Numbered from the stretch's first letter, positions 45,616 to 55,103 are shown. The stretch: DNA of 64,000 nucleotides from Pseudomonas anatoliensis (GCF_017976235.1 NZ_JACVHC010000001.1:806001-870000); one strand, 5' to 3'. The notes: a model not told the origin generated them from the sequence alone. Numbers and translations are program-made.

Positions 45616-45771
45616 AAAATGCCCTCTCATGACTAGGGGAAGCGAGGCAGCCGTCTAGTGTGAGCTGCCTGTTTACTTGACCCGTAGCCGTGATGGCAGT
45701 TCCGCTTTTTCTTTCATGAAGGCTGGAAATTCTCTGTGATGAGTGGATTTATCCCCTCACACAGCACAACT

Positions 45772-46827
45772 TCAGAGGCCTTGCTGTATTGCCGGATCGT
45801 CGGGGTTCAACTGTTCAAGCTGGGCGAGCAGAATCTGCACGTTCTGCAGCTGTCCGCTTTCTTTCCAGTAGTTGATCAGCAGCACCCGCGCCTTGCGATC
45901 GGCCGGGTGGCGCTGGACGATTTCCTGCAGTTGCTTCTGCGCCGCTTCCAGTTCTTCAGCACTGTGAAGAGTGGTGGCGAGGTCGTAGCGGTAATCCTTG
46001 TTGTCCGGCTCCAGCTCCACCGCTTTGGACAAGCCGAGCAGGGCGTATTCACGTTGACCATGGTGCAGCAACCACAGCCCCAGGGCATGTTGCAGATAGG
46101 CGGAGTCAGGCTGGGCTTTAAGCTTTTGAGCGAGCAACTGTCGGGCGGCGTCGGCCTGCCCCTGGCGGTCGAGCACGTCGATCTGCATCACCAGCGCCGG
46201 CAGGTTGCCGGGGTCCAGGCGCAGCGCATTCTCCAATGCTTGCTGTGCCTCTTTCAGCTCGGCGTTATGTAGATGCAGGCGCGCCAGTTGCGCATAAGAA
46301 GTGGCGCTCGGCGGTTGATCCTTGAGTGCTTGCTCCCAGCCGTCGATGGCCTGCTGCAACGGCGCAAAATACAGCCCGAGTTCATCCGGGGTCAGGCCGA
46401 GCAGGGCGTTGATCGCGGCAAACCGGACAGTCGGCGCTTCATCATCAAGCATCGGCCCCAGCAACAGACTGCGTTGCCCACCCGGCACGAGTCCAACCAC
46501 ACTTTTGATGGCTGCCAGCCGCACCTCGGGTTCTTCGTGCTGCAGGTCAGCGTCGGCAAGCTTCAACGCCTGAGGGCTCGGGTAATTGGGCAGTTCGCCG
46601 TGCAGCCAGACGCGGCGCTTGACCGACAGATCCGGCCGGCCCAATTGCTGATACAGCTGACGCGCCGCCCCCGGTTCGCCGGTTCGGGCAGCGCCCAGCG
46701 CTTCGCTGTAGCCGTGCTTGATCGCGTCCGGAATCACCGGCGTCGTGCTGCGCAAGGCCAGCCACGCCACGACGACAATAAGCACAAGGCCAAGGCAGAT
46801 AAGCAGAAAGCGGCGAGACTGAGGCAT
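45772..46827 (-). CDS. Membrane-anchored TPR/HEAT repeat protein
   Basis: 351 residues. N-terminal anchor (LLICLGLVLIVVVAWLAL) and HEAT-like repeats (EPEVRLAAIKSVVGLVPGG, EAPTVRFAAINALLGL), then four or five TPRs (YAQLARLHLHNAELKEAQQALENALRLDPGN and onward). Start set at ATG 46827; the longer open frame to 47118 is REP DNA read through. Likely periplasmic scaffold; specific role unknown. Confidence 0.85.
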   Translation of the reverse strand: MPQSRRFLLICLGLVLIVVVAWLALRSTTPVIPDAIKHGYSEALGAARTGEPGAARQLYQQLGRPDLSVKRRVWLHGELPNYPSPQALKLADADLQHEEPEVRLAAIKSVVGLVPGGQRSLLLGPMLDDEAPTVRFAAINALLGLTPDELGLYFAPLQQAIDGWEQALKDQPPSATSYAQLARLHLHNAELKEAQQALENALRLDPGNLPALVMQIDVLDRQGQADAARQLLAQKLKAQPDSAYLQHALGLWLLHHGQREYALLGLSKAVELEPDNKDYRYDLATTLHSAEELEAAQKQLQEIVQRHPADRKARVLLINYWKESGQLQNVQILLAQLEQLNPDDPAIQQGL

Positions 46828-46927
46828 GCGGGTTTCCGAAAACAGACGTACTTGAGCAGAGTGGCAAGCTTCGGTCAGCTCGGGCCGTGAGTCAAACCCC
46901 GAGCATGCGAATCGTAACGCAATCCCC

Positions 46928-48043
46928 TGTAGGAGCTGCCGAAGGCTGCGATCTTTTGACTTTGCTGTTTCAAGATCAAGAGATCGCAGCGTTCCGCAGC
47001 TCCTGCAGGGGGGAACGCATTTCAAATGTAGGAGCTGCCGAAGGCTGCGATCTTTTGACTTTGCTGTTTCAAGATCAAGGGATCGCAGCGTTCCGCAGCT
47101 CCTACAGGGAGAACGCATTTCAAATGTAGGAGCTGCCGAAGGCTGCGATCTTTTGACTTTGCTGTTTCAAGATCAAGAGATCGCAGCGTTCCGCAGCTCC
47201 TACAGGGGGGAACGCATTTCAAATGTAGGAGCTGCCGAAGGCTGCGATCTCTTGACTTTGCTGTTTCAAGATCAAGAGATCGCAGCGTTCCGCAGCTCCT
47301 ACAGGGGGAACGCATTTCAAATGTAGGAGCTGCCGAAGGCTGCGATCTTTTGACTTTGCTGTTTCAAGATCAAGAGATCGCAGCGTTCCGCAGCTCCTGC
47401 AGGGGAGAACGCATTTCAAATGTAGGAGCTGCCGAAGGCTGCGATCTTTTGACTTTGCTGTTTCAAGATCAAGAGATCGCAGCGTTCCGCAGCTCCTGCA
47501 GGGGGGAACGCATTTCAAATGTAGGAGCTGCCGAAGGCTGCGATCTTTTGACTTTGCTGTTTCAAGATCAAGGGATCGCAGCGTTCCGCAGCTCCTACAG
47601 GGAGAACGCATTTCAAATGTAGGAGCTGCCGAAGGCTGCGATCTTTTGACTTTGCTGTTTCAAGATCAAGAGATCGCAGCGTTCCGCAGCTCCTACAGGG
47701 GGGAACGCATTTCAAATGTAGGAGCTGCCGAAGGCTGCGATCTTTTGACTTTGCTGTTTCAAGATCAAGAGATCGCAGCGTTCCGCAGCTCCTGCAGGGG
47801 GGAACGCATTTCAAATGTAGGAGCTGCCGAAGGCTGCGATCTTTTGACTTTGCTGTTTCAAGATCAAGAGATCGCAGCGTTCCGCAGCTCCTGCAGGGGA
47901 GAACGCATTTCAAATGTAGGAGCTGCCGAAGGCTGCGATCTTTTGACTTTGCTGTTTCAAGATCAAGAGATCGCAGCGTTCCGCAGCTCCTGCAGGGGGG
48001 AACGCATTTCAAATGTAGGAGCAACTTTGGCAACTCCTGCAAT
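46928..48043. repeat. Tandem array of 11 REP-pair units (98/99 bp) plus a partial unit
   Basis: Units start at 46928, 47027, 47125, 47224, 47322, 47421, 47520, 47618, 47717, 47816 and 47915; a truncated unit begins at 48014 and loses the central palindrome. Each unit is TGTAGGAGCTGCCGAAGG..GCGATCTTTTGACTTTGC, GTTTCAAGATCAAGAGATCGC, AGCGTTCCGCAGCTCC and GAACGCATTTCAAA. Variants repeat at an offset of five units: AAGGGATCGC with TACAGGGA in units 2 and 7, TGCAGGGGAG in units 5 and 10. Short open frames on both strands within it are artefacts. Confidence 0.97.
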
Positions 48044-48052
48044 TCCAGGCAT

Positions 48053-48085
48053 AAAAAAGCCCCGCGACCGAATGATACGCGGGGC
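48053..48085 (-). terminator. Terminator of the mexEF-oprN operon
   Basis: Eight-bp stem GCCCCGCG / CGCGGGGC with an 11-nt loop and a run of six Ts on the minus strand, 51 bp past the oprN stop. Confidence 0.9.
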
Positions 48086-48136
48086 AAAAAATTGGTTGGT
48101 TGCGGCCAACCAAACGAGCTCTTTAACAATCAATGG

Positions 48137-49558
48137 TTACTTGCTGGCGACCGTCTCCGGCTGCCAGCCACCGCCGAGGGCTTTGTAGATCGCAACAATG
48201 CCGCGATACAGATCTACTTCGGCCTGGGCCTGGCTGTCTTCGGCATTCAGACGTTCACGCTGAGCGTCGAGCAGCACCAGGAAGTCTGTGGTGCCTTCGC
48301 GATAGCGAATCTCTGCGAGATCGGCAGCGTTGCGGCTCGATTCACTCTGGCGGATCAGCGAAATCAGACGTTGCTGACGTTTGCCGTAGTCGCTGAAAGC
48401 GTTTTCCGACTCTTCCAGTGCCAGCAGCACTTGTTGCTCGTAGGTCGCCAGTGCGCCTTCGGCATCGGCATCAGCACCGCGCAAACGAGCGCGCACGCTG
48501 CCGAGGTCGAACGCTGCCCAGGTGATGCTCGGGCCGAGTGCCCAGGCATTGGCCGCCGAGGAACCGATCTGCGAACCACGCCCGGCCGTCCAGCCGAGGA
48601 AGCCGCTGAGGCTGACCCGTGGGAACAGATCCGCTTTCGCCACGCCAATGCGCGCCGTGGCTGAAGCGAGCTGGCGTTCAGCACTGAGGATGTCCGGACG
48701 ACGTTGCAGCAGTTCGCCCGGGTTGCCGATTGGCAAGGCCTTGACAATTGCCGGCAAGTCTTTTGGACTCAGGTCGACGGTCAGTTTGTCCGGACGTTCA
48801 CCCAGCAGAGTGGCGATGCGGTTTTTCTGCCGAACCTGCTCGGCTTGCAGTTTCGGCACGCTGGCTTCGACCGAAGCCAGACGCGCGTCGGCACGTTCGA
48901 CATCGAGCTGATCGCCAACGCCGGCATCACGCAGGCTGATGGTGATCTTGCGTGAATCCTGCTGGTTGTTCAGGTTGGCCACCGCAATCTTTTCGCGCAG
49001 TTGTGCGCCACGCAGTTGACCGTAGGCGTCCACCAGTTCGGCAATCATGGTGACTTGCAGTTGGTAGAGATCGGCTTCGGCGGCCTGCTGATCGGCATCG
49101 CTGGCTTCCAGATTGCGCTGGATGCGCCCGAACAGGTCCAGCTCCCAGGCCATGTCCAGACCCAGGTCATAGCGTTCGCTATTGACCCGGTTGGTGGTCT
49201 GGCCGGGGATTTGCCCCTTGGCCAGGTCACTGCTGGCGCGGCTGGTGATGGTCGGCATGATGTCATTGCTGGCGTCATCGCGGATCGCCCGTGCGGCTTT
49301 CCAACGGGCAAACGCCACGCGCAATTCACGGTTGCCTTGCAGCGATTGCGTCACCAACTGGTTGAGGGTCGGATCGTCGAACTGCTGCCACCAGATGCCT
49401 TCGAACTTCGAACGGTCAAAATTCTTCTGACCGTTGGCGCCGTCGGTGGCGGTCGTAATGTTGGCCGCCTCCGTCGCCGGGGTCTTGTAGTCGGGGCCGA
49501 CGGCGCAGGCGCTAAGGGCCAGCACCAGCAGACTCGGCAGGAAGACTTTCAGACTCAT
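48137..49558 (-). CDS. oprN: OprN-like outer membrane efflux channel
   Basis: 473-residue TolC/OprM-family lipoprotein. Lipobox LALSAC with acylated Cys near residue 18, then AVGPDYKTP. WWQQFDDPTLNQLVTQSLQGNRELRVAFARW and LQRRPDILSAERQLASATARIGVAKADLFPRVSLSGFLG match P. aeruginosa OprN as I recall it. Start overlaps the mexF stop. Forms the outer part of the tripartite pump. Confidence 0.95.
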   Translation of the reverse strand: MSLKVFLPSLLVLALSACAVGPDYKTPATEAANITTATDGANGQKNFDRSKFEGIWWQQFDDPTLNQLVTQSLQGNRELRVAFARWKAARAIRDDASNDIMPTITSRASSDLAKGQIPGQTTNRVNSERYDLGLDMAWELDLFGRIQRNLEASDADQQAAEADLYQLQVTMIAELVDAYGQLRGAQLREKIAVANLNNQQDSRKITISLRDAGVGDQLDVERADARLASVEASVPKLQAEQVRQKNRIATLLGERPDKLTVDLSPKDLPAIVKALPIGNPGELLQRRPDILSAERQLASATARIGVAKADLFPRVSLSGFLGWTAGRGSQIGSSAANAWALGPSITWAAFDLGSVRARLRGADADAEGALATYEQQVLLALEESENAFSDYGKRQQRLISLIRQSESSRNAADLAEIRYREGTTDFLVLLDAQRERLNAEDSQAQAEVDLYRGIVAIYKALGGGWQPETVASK

Positions 49559-52500
49559 TGTTGCGCCTCCAGTGGCTTTTGAAGAGAGTGCGCCTTGGCC
49601 GCTTTGCGGGCTTCGCCGCGTTCGACAAAGTTACGAATCAGTACGTAGAACACTGGCGTCAGCAACAAACCGAAGAAGGTCACCCCGAGCATCCCGGAGA
49701 ACACCGCCACACCCATGGCGTGACGCATTTCGGCACCGGCACCGCTGGAGAACACCAGTGGCACCACACCCATGATGAACGCGAAGGAGGTCATCAGGAT
49801 CGGCCGCAGACGCAGACGGCAGGCTTCCAGTACCGCGGCGAGCGGGTCGAGGCCTTCTTCCTGTTTATCCTTGGCGAACTCGACGATCAGAATCGCGTTC
49901 TTGCATGCAAGTCCCACCAGTACGATCAGTCCGATCTGGGTGAAGATGTTGTTGTCACCGCCAGAGATGATCACCCCGGTGATGGCCGACAGCAGGGTCA
50001 TCGGTACGATCAGGATCACCGCCAGTGGCAGGCTCCAGCTTTCGTATTGTGCCGCGAGTACCAGGAACGCCAGCAGTACGCAGAGCGGGAACACGAACAG
50101 CGCGGTGTTGCCGGACAGAATCTGCTGGTAGGTCAGGTCGGTCCATTCGTAGGTCATGCCGTTCGGAAGTTCTTCCTTGAGCAATTTCTCGATGGCTTTT
50201 TCGGCCTGGCCAGAGCTGTAGCCGGGGGCTGCCGCACCGTTGATTTCTGCGGTGATGAAGCCGTTGTAGTGCATCACGCGATCCGGGCCCGAGGTGTCGC
50301 TGACCTTGATGAAGGTCGCCAGCGGGATCATTTCGCCTTTGTTGTTACGCACTTTCAGCTGACCGATCTGATCGGATTCGAGGCGGAATTGTTGCTCGGC
50401 CTGAACGTTGACCTGATAGGTGCGTCCGAAACGGTTGAAGTCGTTGGCATACAGCGAACCCAGGTAGATCTGCAGGGTGTCGAAGATGTCGCTGACCGCC
50501 ACGCCGTGAGTCTTGGCTTTCTCGCGATCGATAGCGGCATCGACCTGCGGCACGTTCACGGTGTAACTGGTGAACAGGCCAGCCAGTTCCGGCACGTTGT
50601 GGCTCTTGTTGATGATGTTCATGGTTTCTTTGTACAGCTCGTCGTAGCCCAGGTTGCCCCGGTCTTCGATTTGCAGGCGGAAACCACCAATGGTGCCCAG
50701 ACCCTGTACCGGCGGCGGCGGGAAGATCGCCATGTACGCCTCTTGAATGTCCGCGAACTGGCCGTTCAGGGCGCCGGCGATGGCGCCGGCAGACATGCTC
50801 GGGTCTTTGCGTTCGTCGAACGGTTTCAGGGTCACGAACACGATGCCGGCGTTCGGGCTGTTGGTGAAGCCGTTGATCGACAGGCCCGGGAACGCAACAG
50901 CACTTTCTACGCCCGGCTGTTTCAGCGCCATATCGGACATGCGCTTGATCACGTCTTCAGTGCGATCCAGGCTCGAGGCGTCCGGCAATTGCGCGAAAGC
51001 CACCAGGTATTGCTTGTCCTGACCGGGTACGAAACCGGTCGGGGTGTGCGAGAACCCGAAGAAGGTCAGCACCATCAGGCCTGCATACAAGATCAGGGCG
51101 ATGCCACTGCTGCGGATAACCCGAGCCACCGTGCCGACGTAGCCATGACTGGCACGTTCGAAGAAGCGATTGAACGGACGGAACAGCCAGCCACCGAAGA
51201 TTTTGTCGAGCACTCTCGAGAAGCGGTCTTTCGGCGCGTCATGACTTTTCAGCAATACAGCAGCGAGTGCTGGCGACAGGGTCAGCGAGTTGAACGCCGA
51301 GATCACGGTCGAGATCGCGATGGTCAGTGCGAACTGCTTATAGAACTGACCGGTGAGGCCGGAGATGAACGCCGCCGGAATAAACACCGCACACAGCACC
51401 AGTGCCGTGGCAACGATCGGCCCGGTCACTTCACGCATGGCGCGTTTGGTGGCTTCGACCGGTGTGAGTCCGAGTTCGATGTTTCGCTCGACGTTCTCCA
51501 CCACCACGATGGCGTCATCCACCACGATACCGATGGCCAACACCAGGCCGAACAGCGACAGGGCATTGAGTGAGAAGCCAAACAGGTGCATCACCGCAAA
51601 CGTACCGATCAACGATACCGGCACCGCCACCAAGGGAATGATCGAGGCGCGCCAGGTTTGCAGGAACAGGATCACCACCAGCACTACGAGGATCAGCGCT
51701 TCGAAAAGGGTGTGAACCACTGCTTCGATCGAGCCGCGCACGAAGATCGTCGGGTCATAGACGATGCTGTAATCCATGCCTTGCGGGAAGCCTTTCTTCA
51801 ACTCGTCCATTTTCGCCCGAACGTCGTTCGAGATGTCGATGGCGTTGGAGCCTGGACGCTGGAAGATCGGGATCGCTACCGCCGGCTGGTTGTTCAGCAG
51901 CGAACGCAACGCGTACTGGCTGGAACCCAGTTCAATGCGAGCGATGTCTTTGAGTCGAGTGATTTCACCGTCGTCACCTGCACGAATGACGATGTTTTCA
52001 AACTCTTCTTCAGTGACCAGGCGGCCCTGAGTGTTGACCGACAGCTGGAAGCTCTGTGCAGTCGGGGCAGGGGGCGCACCCAGTTGGCCGGCGGCCACTT
52101 GGCGGTTCTGCTCACGAATGGCGGTCACCACATCGGTCGCCGTCAAATTTCGCGAAGCGGTCTTGTTCGGATCAAGCCAGACCCGCAGCGAGTAATCGCC
52201 CATGCCAAACAGTTGCACATCACCGACACCGCCCAGACGAGCGAGCTCATCCTTGATGTTGAGGATCGCGTAGTTGGACAGGTAGAGCATGTCGTAACGC
52301 TTGTCCGGAGAGGTCAAGTGCACAACCATGGTCAGGTCAGGCGACGCTTTGTCGACGGTGATACCAATGCGTGTCACTTCCTCGGGAAGTTTCGGCTCGG
52401 TCCGGGTTACCCGGTTCTGCACCTGCACCTGCGCATTGTCCAGGTCAGTGCCCAGAGCGAAGGTGATGGTCAGGGTGATCTTGCCGTCAGCGGTCGATTG

Positions 52501-52746
52501 CGAGGACATGTACAGCATGTTTTCGACGCCGGTGATGGCTTGCTCCAGAGGAGCCGCCACGGTTTCACCGATGACTTTTGGGTTGGCGCCCGGGAAGTTT
52601 GCACGTACCACCACGGTCGGTGGCACGACTTCCGGGTATTCGCTGATCGGCAACTGGAACAGCGAAATCGCACCGGCGATCAGGATCAGCAGCGACAGCA
52701 CCGCTGCGAAGATCGGCCGTGAAATGAAGAATTGGGAAAAATTCAT
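49555..52746 (-). CDS. mexF: MexF-like RND drug efflux transporter
   Basis: 1063-residue inner-membrane proton antiporter with twelve membrane helices. Begins MNFSQFFISRPIFAAVLSLL. Helix 4 has the proton-relay pair in GLVLAIGIVVDDAIVVVENVERN. NPKVIGETVAAPLEQAITGVENMLYM and GQAEKAIEKLLKEELPNGM agree with P. aeruginosa MexF from memory. Exports quinolones, chloramphenicol and similar drugs in that species. ATG at 52746 is 15 bp after the mexE stop. Confidence 0.95.
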   Translation of the reverse strand: MNFSQFFISRPIFAAVLSLLILIAGAISLFQLPISEYPEVVPPTVVVRANFPGANPKVIGETVAAPLEQAITGVENMLYMSSQSTADGKITLTITFALGTDLDNAQVQVQNRVTRTEPKLPEEVTRIGITVDKASPDLTMVVHLTSPDKRYDMLYLSNYAILNIKDELARLGGVGDVQLFGMGDYSLRVWLDPNKTASRNLTATDVVTAIREQNRQVAAGQLGAPPAPTAQSFQLSVNTQGRLVTEEEFENIVIRAGDDGEITRLKDIARIELGSSQYALRSLLNNQPAVAIPIFQRPGSNAIDISNDVRAKMDELKKGFPQGMDYSIVYDPTIFVRGSIEAVVHTLFEALILVVLVVILFLQTWRASIIPLVAVPVSLIGTFAVMHLFGFSLNALSLFGLVLAIGIVVDDAIVVVENVERNIELGLTPVEATKRAMREVTGPIVATALVLCAVFIPAAFISGLTGQFYKQFALTIAISTVISAFNSLTLSPALAAVLLKSHDAPKDRFSRVLDKIFGGWLFRPFNRFFERASHGYVGTVARVIRSSGIALILYAGLMVLTFFGFSHTPTGFVPGQDKQYLVAFAQLPDASSLDRTEDVIKRMSDMALKQPGVESAVAFPGLSINGFTNSPNAGIVFVTLKPFDERKDPSMSAGAIAGALNGQFADIQEAYMAIFPPPPVQGLGTIGGFRLQIEDRGNLGYDELYKETMNIINKSHNVPELAGLFTSYTVNVPQVDAAIDREKAKTHGVAVSDIFDTLQIYLGSLYANDFNRFGRTYQVNVQAEQQFRLESDQIGQLKVRNNKGEMIPLATFIKVSDTSGPDRVMHYNGFITAEINGAAAPGYSSGQAEKAIEKLLKEELPNGMTYEWTDLTYQQILSGNTALFVFPLCVLLAFLVLAAQYESWSLPLAVILIVPMTLLSAITGVIISGGDNNIFTQIGLIVLVGLACKNAILIVEFAKDKQEEGLDPLAAVLEACRLRLRPILMTSFAFIMGVVPLVFSSGAGAEMRHAMGVAVFSGMLGVTFFGLLLTPVFYVLIRNFVERGEARKAAKAHSLQKPLEAQQ

Positions 52747-52761
52747 CGGAGTTGTCGTCCC

Positions 52762-54015
52762 TTAACCGCGTGGGGTCGTAGCGGCCAGCTTCACAACCGA
52801 ACCGGACGCGCCTTTGGCTGGCGTGACTTTAGGCAGGTTGCTGGCTTCCAGCGCTTGACGTTGTTGAGCGAGTGCCGCGATGGTTTGCTCGCTGGCCATC
52901 GGGACGACTTCAGGCGTCACCGGTGAGCCAGGGCGTACGCGTTGCAGACCCTTGACGATGATGGTGTCGTCCTTGTTCAGGCCGCTACGAACGATCCGCA
53001 GACCTTCGATTTTCGGGCCGAGTTCAACGGCGCGGTAAACGGTTTTGTTGTCCGCATCCATCACCAGCACGAACTTCTTGCCCAGATCGGTACCGACGGC
53101 TTCGTCGTTGATCAACATGGCATCGTAGGTGCCACTGCCGACCAGTTTCAGGCGTGCATACAGGCCCGGGGTATAAGTGCCATCGCTGTTGTCGAACACC
53201 GCGCGACCACGGATGGTGCCGGTTTTCGGATTGACCTGGTTGTCTACGAAGTTCATCTGGCCCAGATGCGGATTGCCGTCTTCATTGGACAGGCCCATGT
53301 ACACCGGGGTGGTTGCTCCGCGCTGACCCTGACGGGCGAGTTGGGTGTATTTGAGGAATACACGCTCATCAGCGTCGAAGTAGGCGTAGACCTTATCGGT
53401 AGAAACCACGCTGGTGAGTGGCGAGGTGTCGGCGGTTACCAGGTTGCCGGCGGTGATTTCAGCACGGCTGACGCGGCCGCTGATCGGCGCGGTCACGCGG
53501 GTGAAGCTCAGGTTCAGCTTGGCCAGATCCAGTTGCGCTTGCAGTGCACCCACGGCGGCGCGGGCTTCTTGGGCGGCGCTGGTGCGCGAGTCGGCGAGTT
53601 CGGCGGAAATCGCGTTGCTGGCACGCAGACGTTCGCCACGACCGGCTTCGTTTTCGCTGCGAGTGGCGTTGGCGCGCGATTGCGCAACCAGAGCTTCGAG
53701 GCGGCGAACCTCAGCCTGGAATGGACGCGGATCGATCTGGAACAGCAAGTCGCCTTTCTTCACCAGTGCGCCTTCAGTGAAAGCAACCTGGTCGATCTGG
53801 CCAGAGACCCGTGGACGGATATCAACGGTTTCCGGCGCTTCGAGGCGCCCGGTGAATTCGTCCCACTCGTTGACCGGTTGTTCCAGCACCTTGGCCACGC
53901 TGACTTTGGCAGCAGGCGGGGCGGCGGCGGTTTCCGGATTTTTGCCGCAAGCGCTCATCACCAGTACGGCCAGCAAGGCCAACGGGAAGCGCAAATGTTT
54001 GAGTGACTGTTCCAT
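52762..54015 (-). CDS. mexE: MexE-like periplasmic adaptor
   Basis: 417-residue membrane-fusion protein. Signal and lipobox-like LVMSACGK (acylated Cys near residue 23), barrel-sandwich hybrid halves (VDIRPRVSGQIDQVAFTEGALVKKGDLLFQID and LSFTRVTAPISGRVSRAEITAGNLV) around an alpha-helical hairpin. Start chosen at ATG 54015; an ATG at 54024 is also in frame. First gene of the operon. No mexT or mexS gene adjoins, unlike in P. aeruginosa. Confidence 0.94.
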   Translation of the reverse strand: MEQSLKHLRFPLALLAVLVMSACGKNPETAAAPPAAKVSVAKVLEQPVNEWDEFTGRLEAPETVDIRPRVSGQIDQVAFTEGALVKKGDLLFQIDPRPFQAEVRRLEALVAQSRANATRSENEAGRGERLRASNAISAELADSRTSAAQEARAAVGALQAQLDLAKLNLSFTRVTAPISGRVSRAEITAGNLVTADTSPLTSVVSTDKVYAYFDADERVFLKYTQLARQGQRGATTPVYMGLSNEDGNPHLGQMNFVDNQVNPKTGTIRGRAVFDNSDGTYTPGLYARLKLVGSGTYDAMLINDEAVGTDLGKKFVLVMDADNKTVYRAVELGPKIEGLRIVRSGLNKDDTIIVKGLQRVRPGSPVTPEVVPMASEQTIAALAQQRQALEASNLPKVTPAKGASGSVVKLAATTPRG

Positions 54016-54099
54016 GGAATGCATCCGCCAAGTATTGAAGATGGGCGGATGATGCTCGGCGGCTAGTGAGCAAACGAATCGAATGAGGCGAAGGTAACT

Positions 54100-54176
54100 A
54101 TCATTCGGAATGATATAAGACCCGAACAAGCCCTCTAGCATGCACCTTTCGTTAGGGGGCTATCAATCGGATTGAT
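54100..54176. promoter_or_regulatory. Two 15-bp palindromes in the mexE promoter
   Basis: ATCATTCGGAATGAT at 54100-54114 and ATCAATCGGATTGAT at 54162-54176. Both are palindromic around a CGG-type centre, 62 bp apart, and fit the consensus ATCAWTCGGAWTGAT. They lie 85-162 bp before the mexE ATG. They look like operator sites for one dimeric regulator; the protein is not encoded next door. Confidence 0.6.
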
Positions 54177-54243
54177 GACAATTCTGTTTTGCGCGGCCAG
54201 TAAAGATGCAGCTATTCGTACGGGTACGGATTTCAGATACAAA

Positions 54244-54266
54244 GAGACGGCCATGAAGGCCGTCTC
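54244..54266 (-). terminator. Terminator after the DUF805 gene
   Basis: Nine-bp perfect stem GAGACGGCC / GGCCGTCTC with a 5-nt loop, followed by TTTGTAT on the minus strand, 22 bp past the stop of the 54288 gene. Confidence 0.7.
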
Positions 54267-54287
54267 GATCAGCGATGCCGATGTGTA

Positions 54288-54740
54288 TCAGTTGTTGCCT
54301 TTACGGTTCTCACCGAAACGATTCGGGCCCGGCTGGCTGTCTTGCGCAAGGAACACAAGGTTGACGATAGGCAGCAACAACCACCAGCCGCTGCGATCGG
54401 TGTCGTGCATGCGACGCACGCCTACTGCGATCGATGGCAGGAGGATCGCGAGGCTGTAGAGGTTGTACAGCATGCCTTTGGTGTTCAGCATGGCATCAAC
54501 AGCGATGATGCCAAGAGAGATTCCCAGGTTGATCAGAATGAACATCCAGTATTCACGGCGAGTGGCGCGGCCGCGGAACACTACGTAGTTTCTCCACGCC
54601 TCGACGTACGGGTTACCCGTCGTAATGGCGGGGCCACTTGGGTAAGACTGTTGGGTGGCTTGAGGCGCCCCGCACTGTGGGCAAGCCACGGCCAAAGTGC
54701 TTATTTCCTTGGCGCAACCGCGGCAGAAAACCATGCTCAT
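54288..54740 (-). CDS. Zinc-ribbon DUF805 membrane protein
   Basis: 150 residues. N-terminal zinc ribbon (FCRGCAKEISTLAVACPQCGAP: two CxxC pairs), a low-complexity linker, then a DUF805 domain with three membrane helices and the signature RRMHDTDRSGWWLLLPIVNLVFL. ATG at 54740 has GGGAAA upstream. The gene follows a second zinc-ribbon membrane protein on the same strand. Confidence 0.88.
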   Translation of the reverse strand: MSMVFCRGCAKEISTLAVACPQCGAPQATQQSYPSGPAITTGNPYVEAWRNYVVFRGRATRREYWMFILINLGISLGIIAVDAMLNTKGMLYNLYSLAILLPSIAVGVRRMHDTDRSGWWLLLPIVNLVFLAQDSQPGPNRFGENRKGNN

Positions 54741-54755
54741 ATTTTTTCCCTAAAA

Positions 54756-55103
54756 TTATTCAATCGATAGACAGAGCAAAACGAACGCAGTAAGGCCTGA
54801 CAAAACAATGCCGGCGATCGCGAGGTTTCTTCCTGAGTGTTTTTGGTTGATGCAGATAATGCCGCAAGCGAGACCTGCGATGCTGAAGACCCCCACGCCG
54901 AGGATCGTCTCACTGTCCCATTCGGAGTCATCAAACAGGGTGAGTGCGCAGATAATCCCGAAGATCAGTGAAACGATGGCCAGCCAGGGTATTTCAGCCT
55001 GCGTTTGCGGCACAAAGGCCTGCTGGACAGCCCCGCATTGGGGGCAGTTGAGCGCCGTTTCGTGAAGCTCCTTGGCGCAAGCACGACAATAAACCATTGC
55101 CAT
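54756..55103 (-). CDS. Zinc-ribbon DUF4190-like membrane protein
   Basis: 115 residues with the same type of N-terminal ribbon (YCRACAKELHETALNCPQCGAV) and a DUF4190-like pair of membrane helices (IPWLAIVSLIFGIICAL, GLACGIICINQKHSGRNLAIAGIVLSGL). 15 bp upstream of the DUF805 gene, so probably one operon. Function unknown. Confidence 0.82.
   Translation of the reverse strand: MAMVYCRACAKELHETALNCPQCGAVQQAFVPQTQAEIPWLAIVSLIFGIICALTLFDDSEWDSETILGVGVFSIAGLACGIICINQKHSGRNLAIAGIVLSGLTAFVLLCLSIE

Noticed and set aside
46928..48013. Long open frames on both strands inside the REP array encoding repeated CRSCGTLRSLDLE-like peptides
   Set aside because: They exist only because the 99-bp unit is a multiple of three and lacks stops; they have no ribosome sites and follow the palindromes exactly.
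46928..48013. CRISPR array
   Set aside because: The period of about 99 bp is fully repeated, with no unique spacers, and units are REP palindromes; no cas genes nearby.
49558..51573. 671-codon plus-strand frame antisense to mexF
   Set aside because: Composition of an antisense shadow (His/Gln/Arg-rich); mexF on the minus strand is unambiguous.
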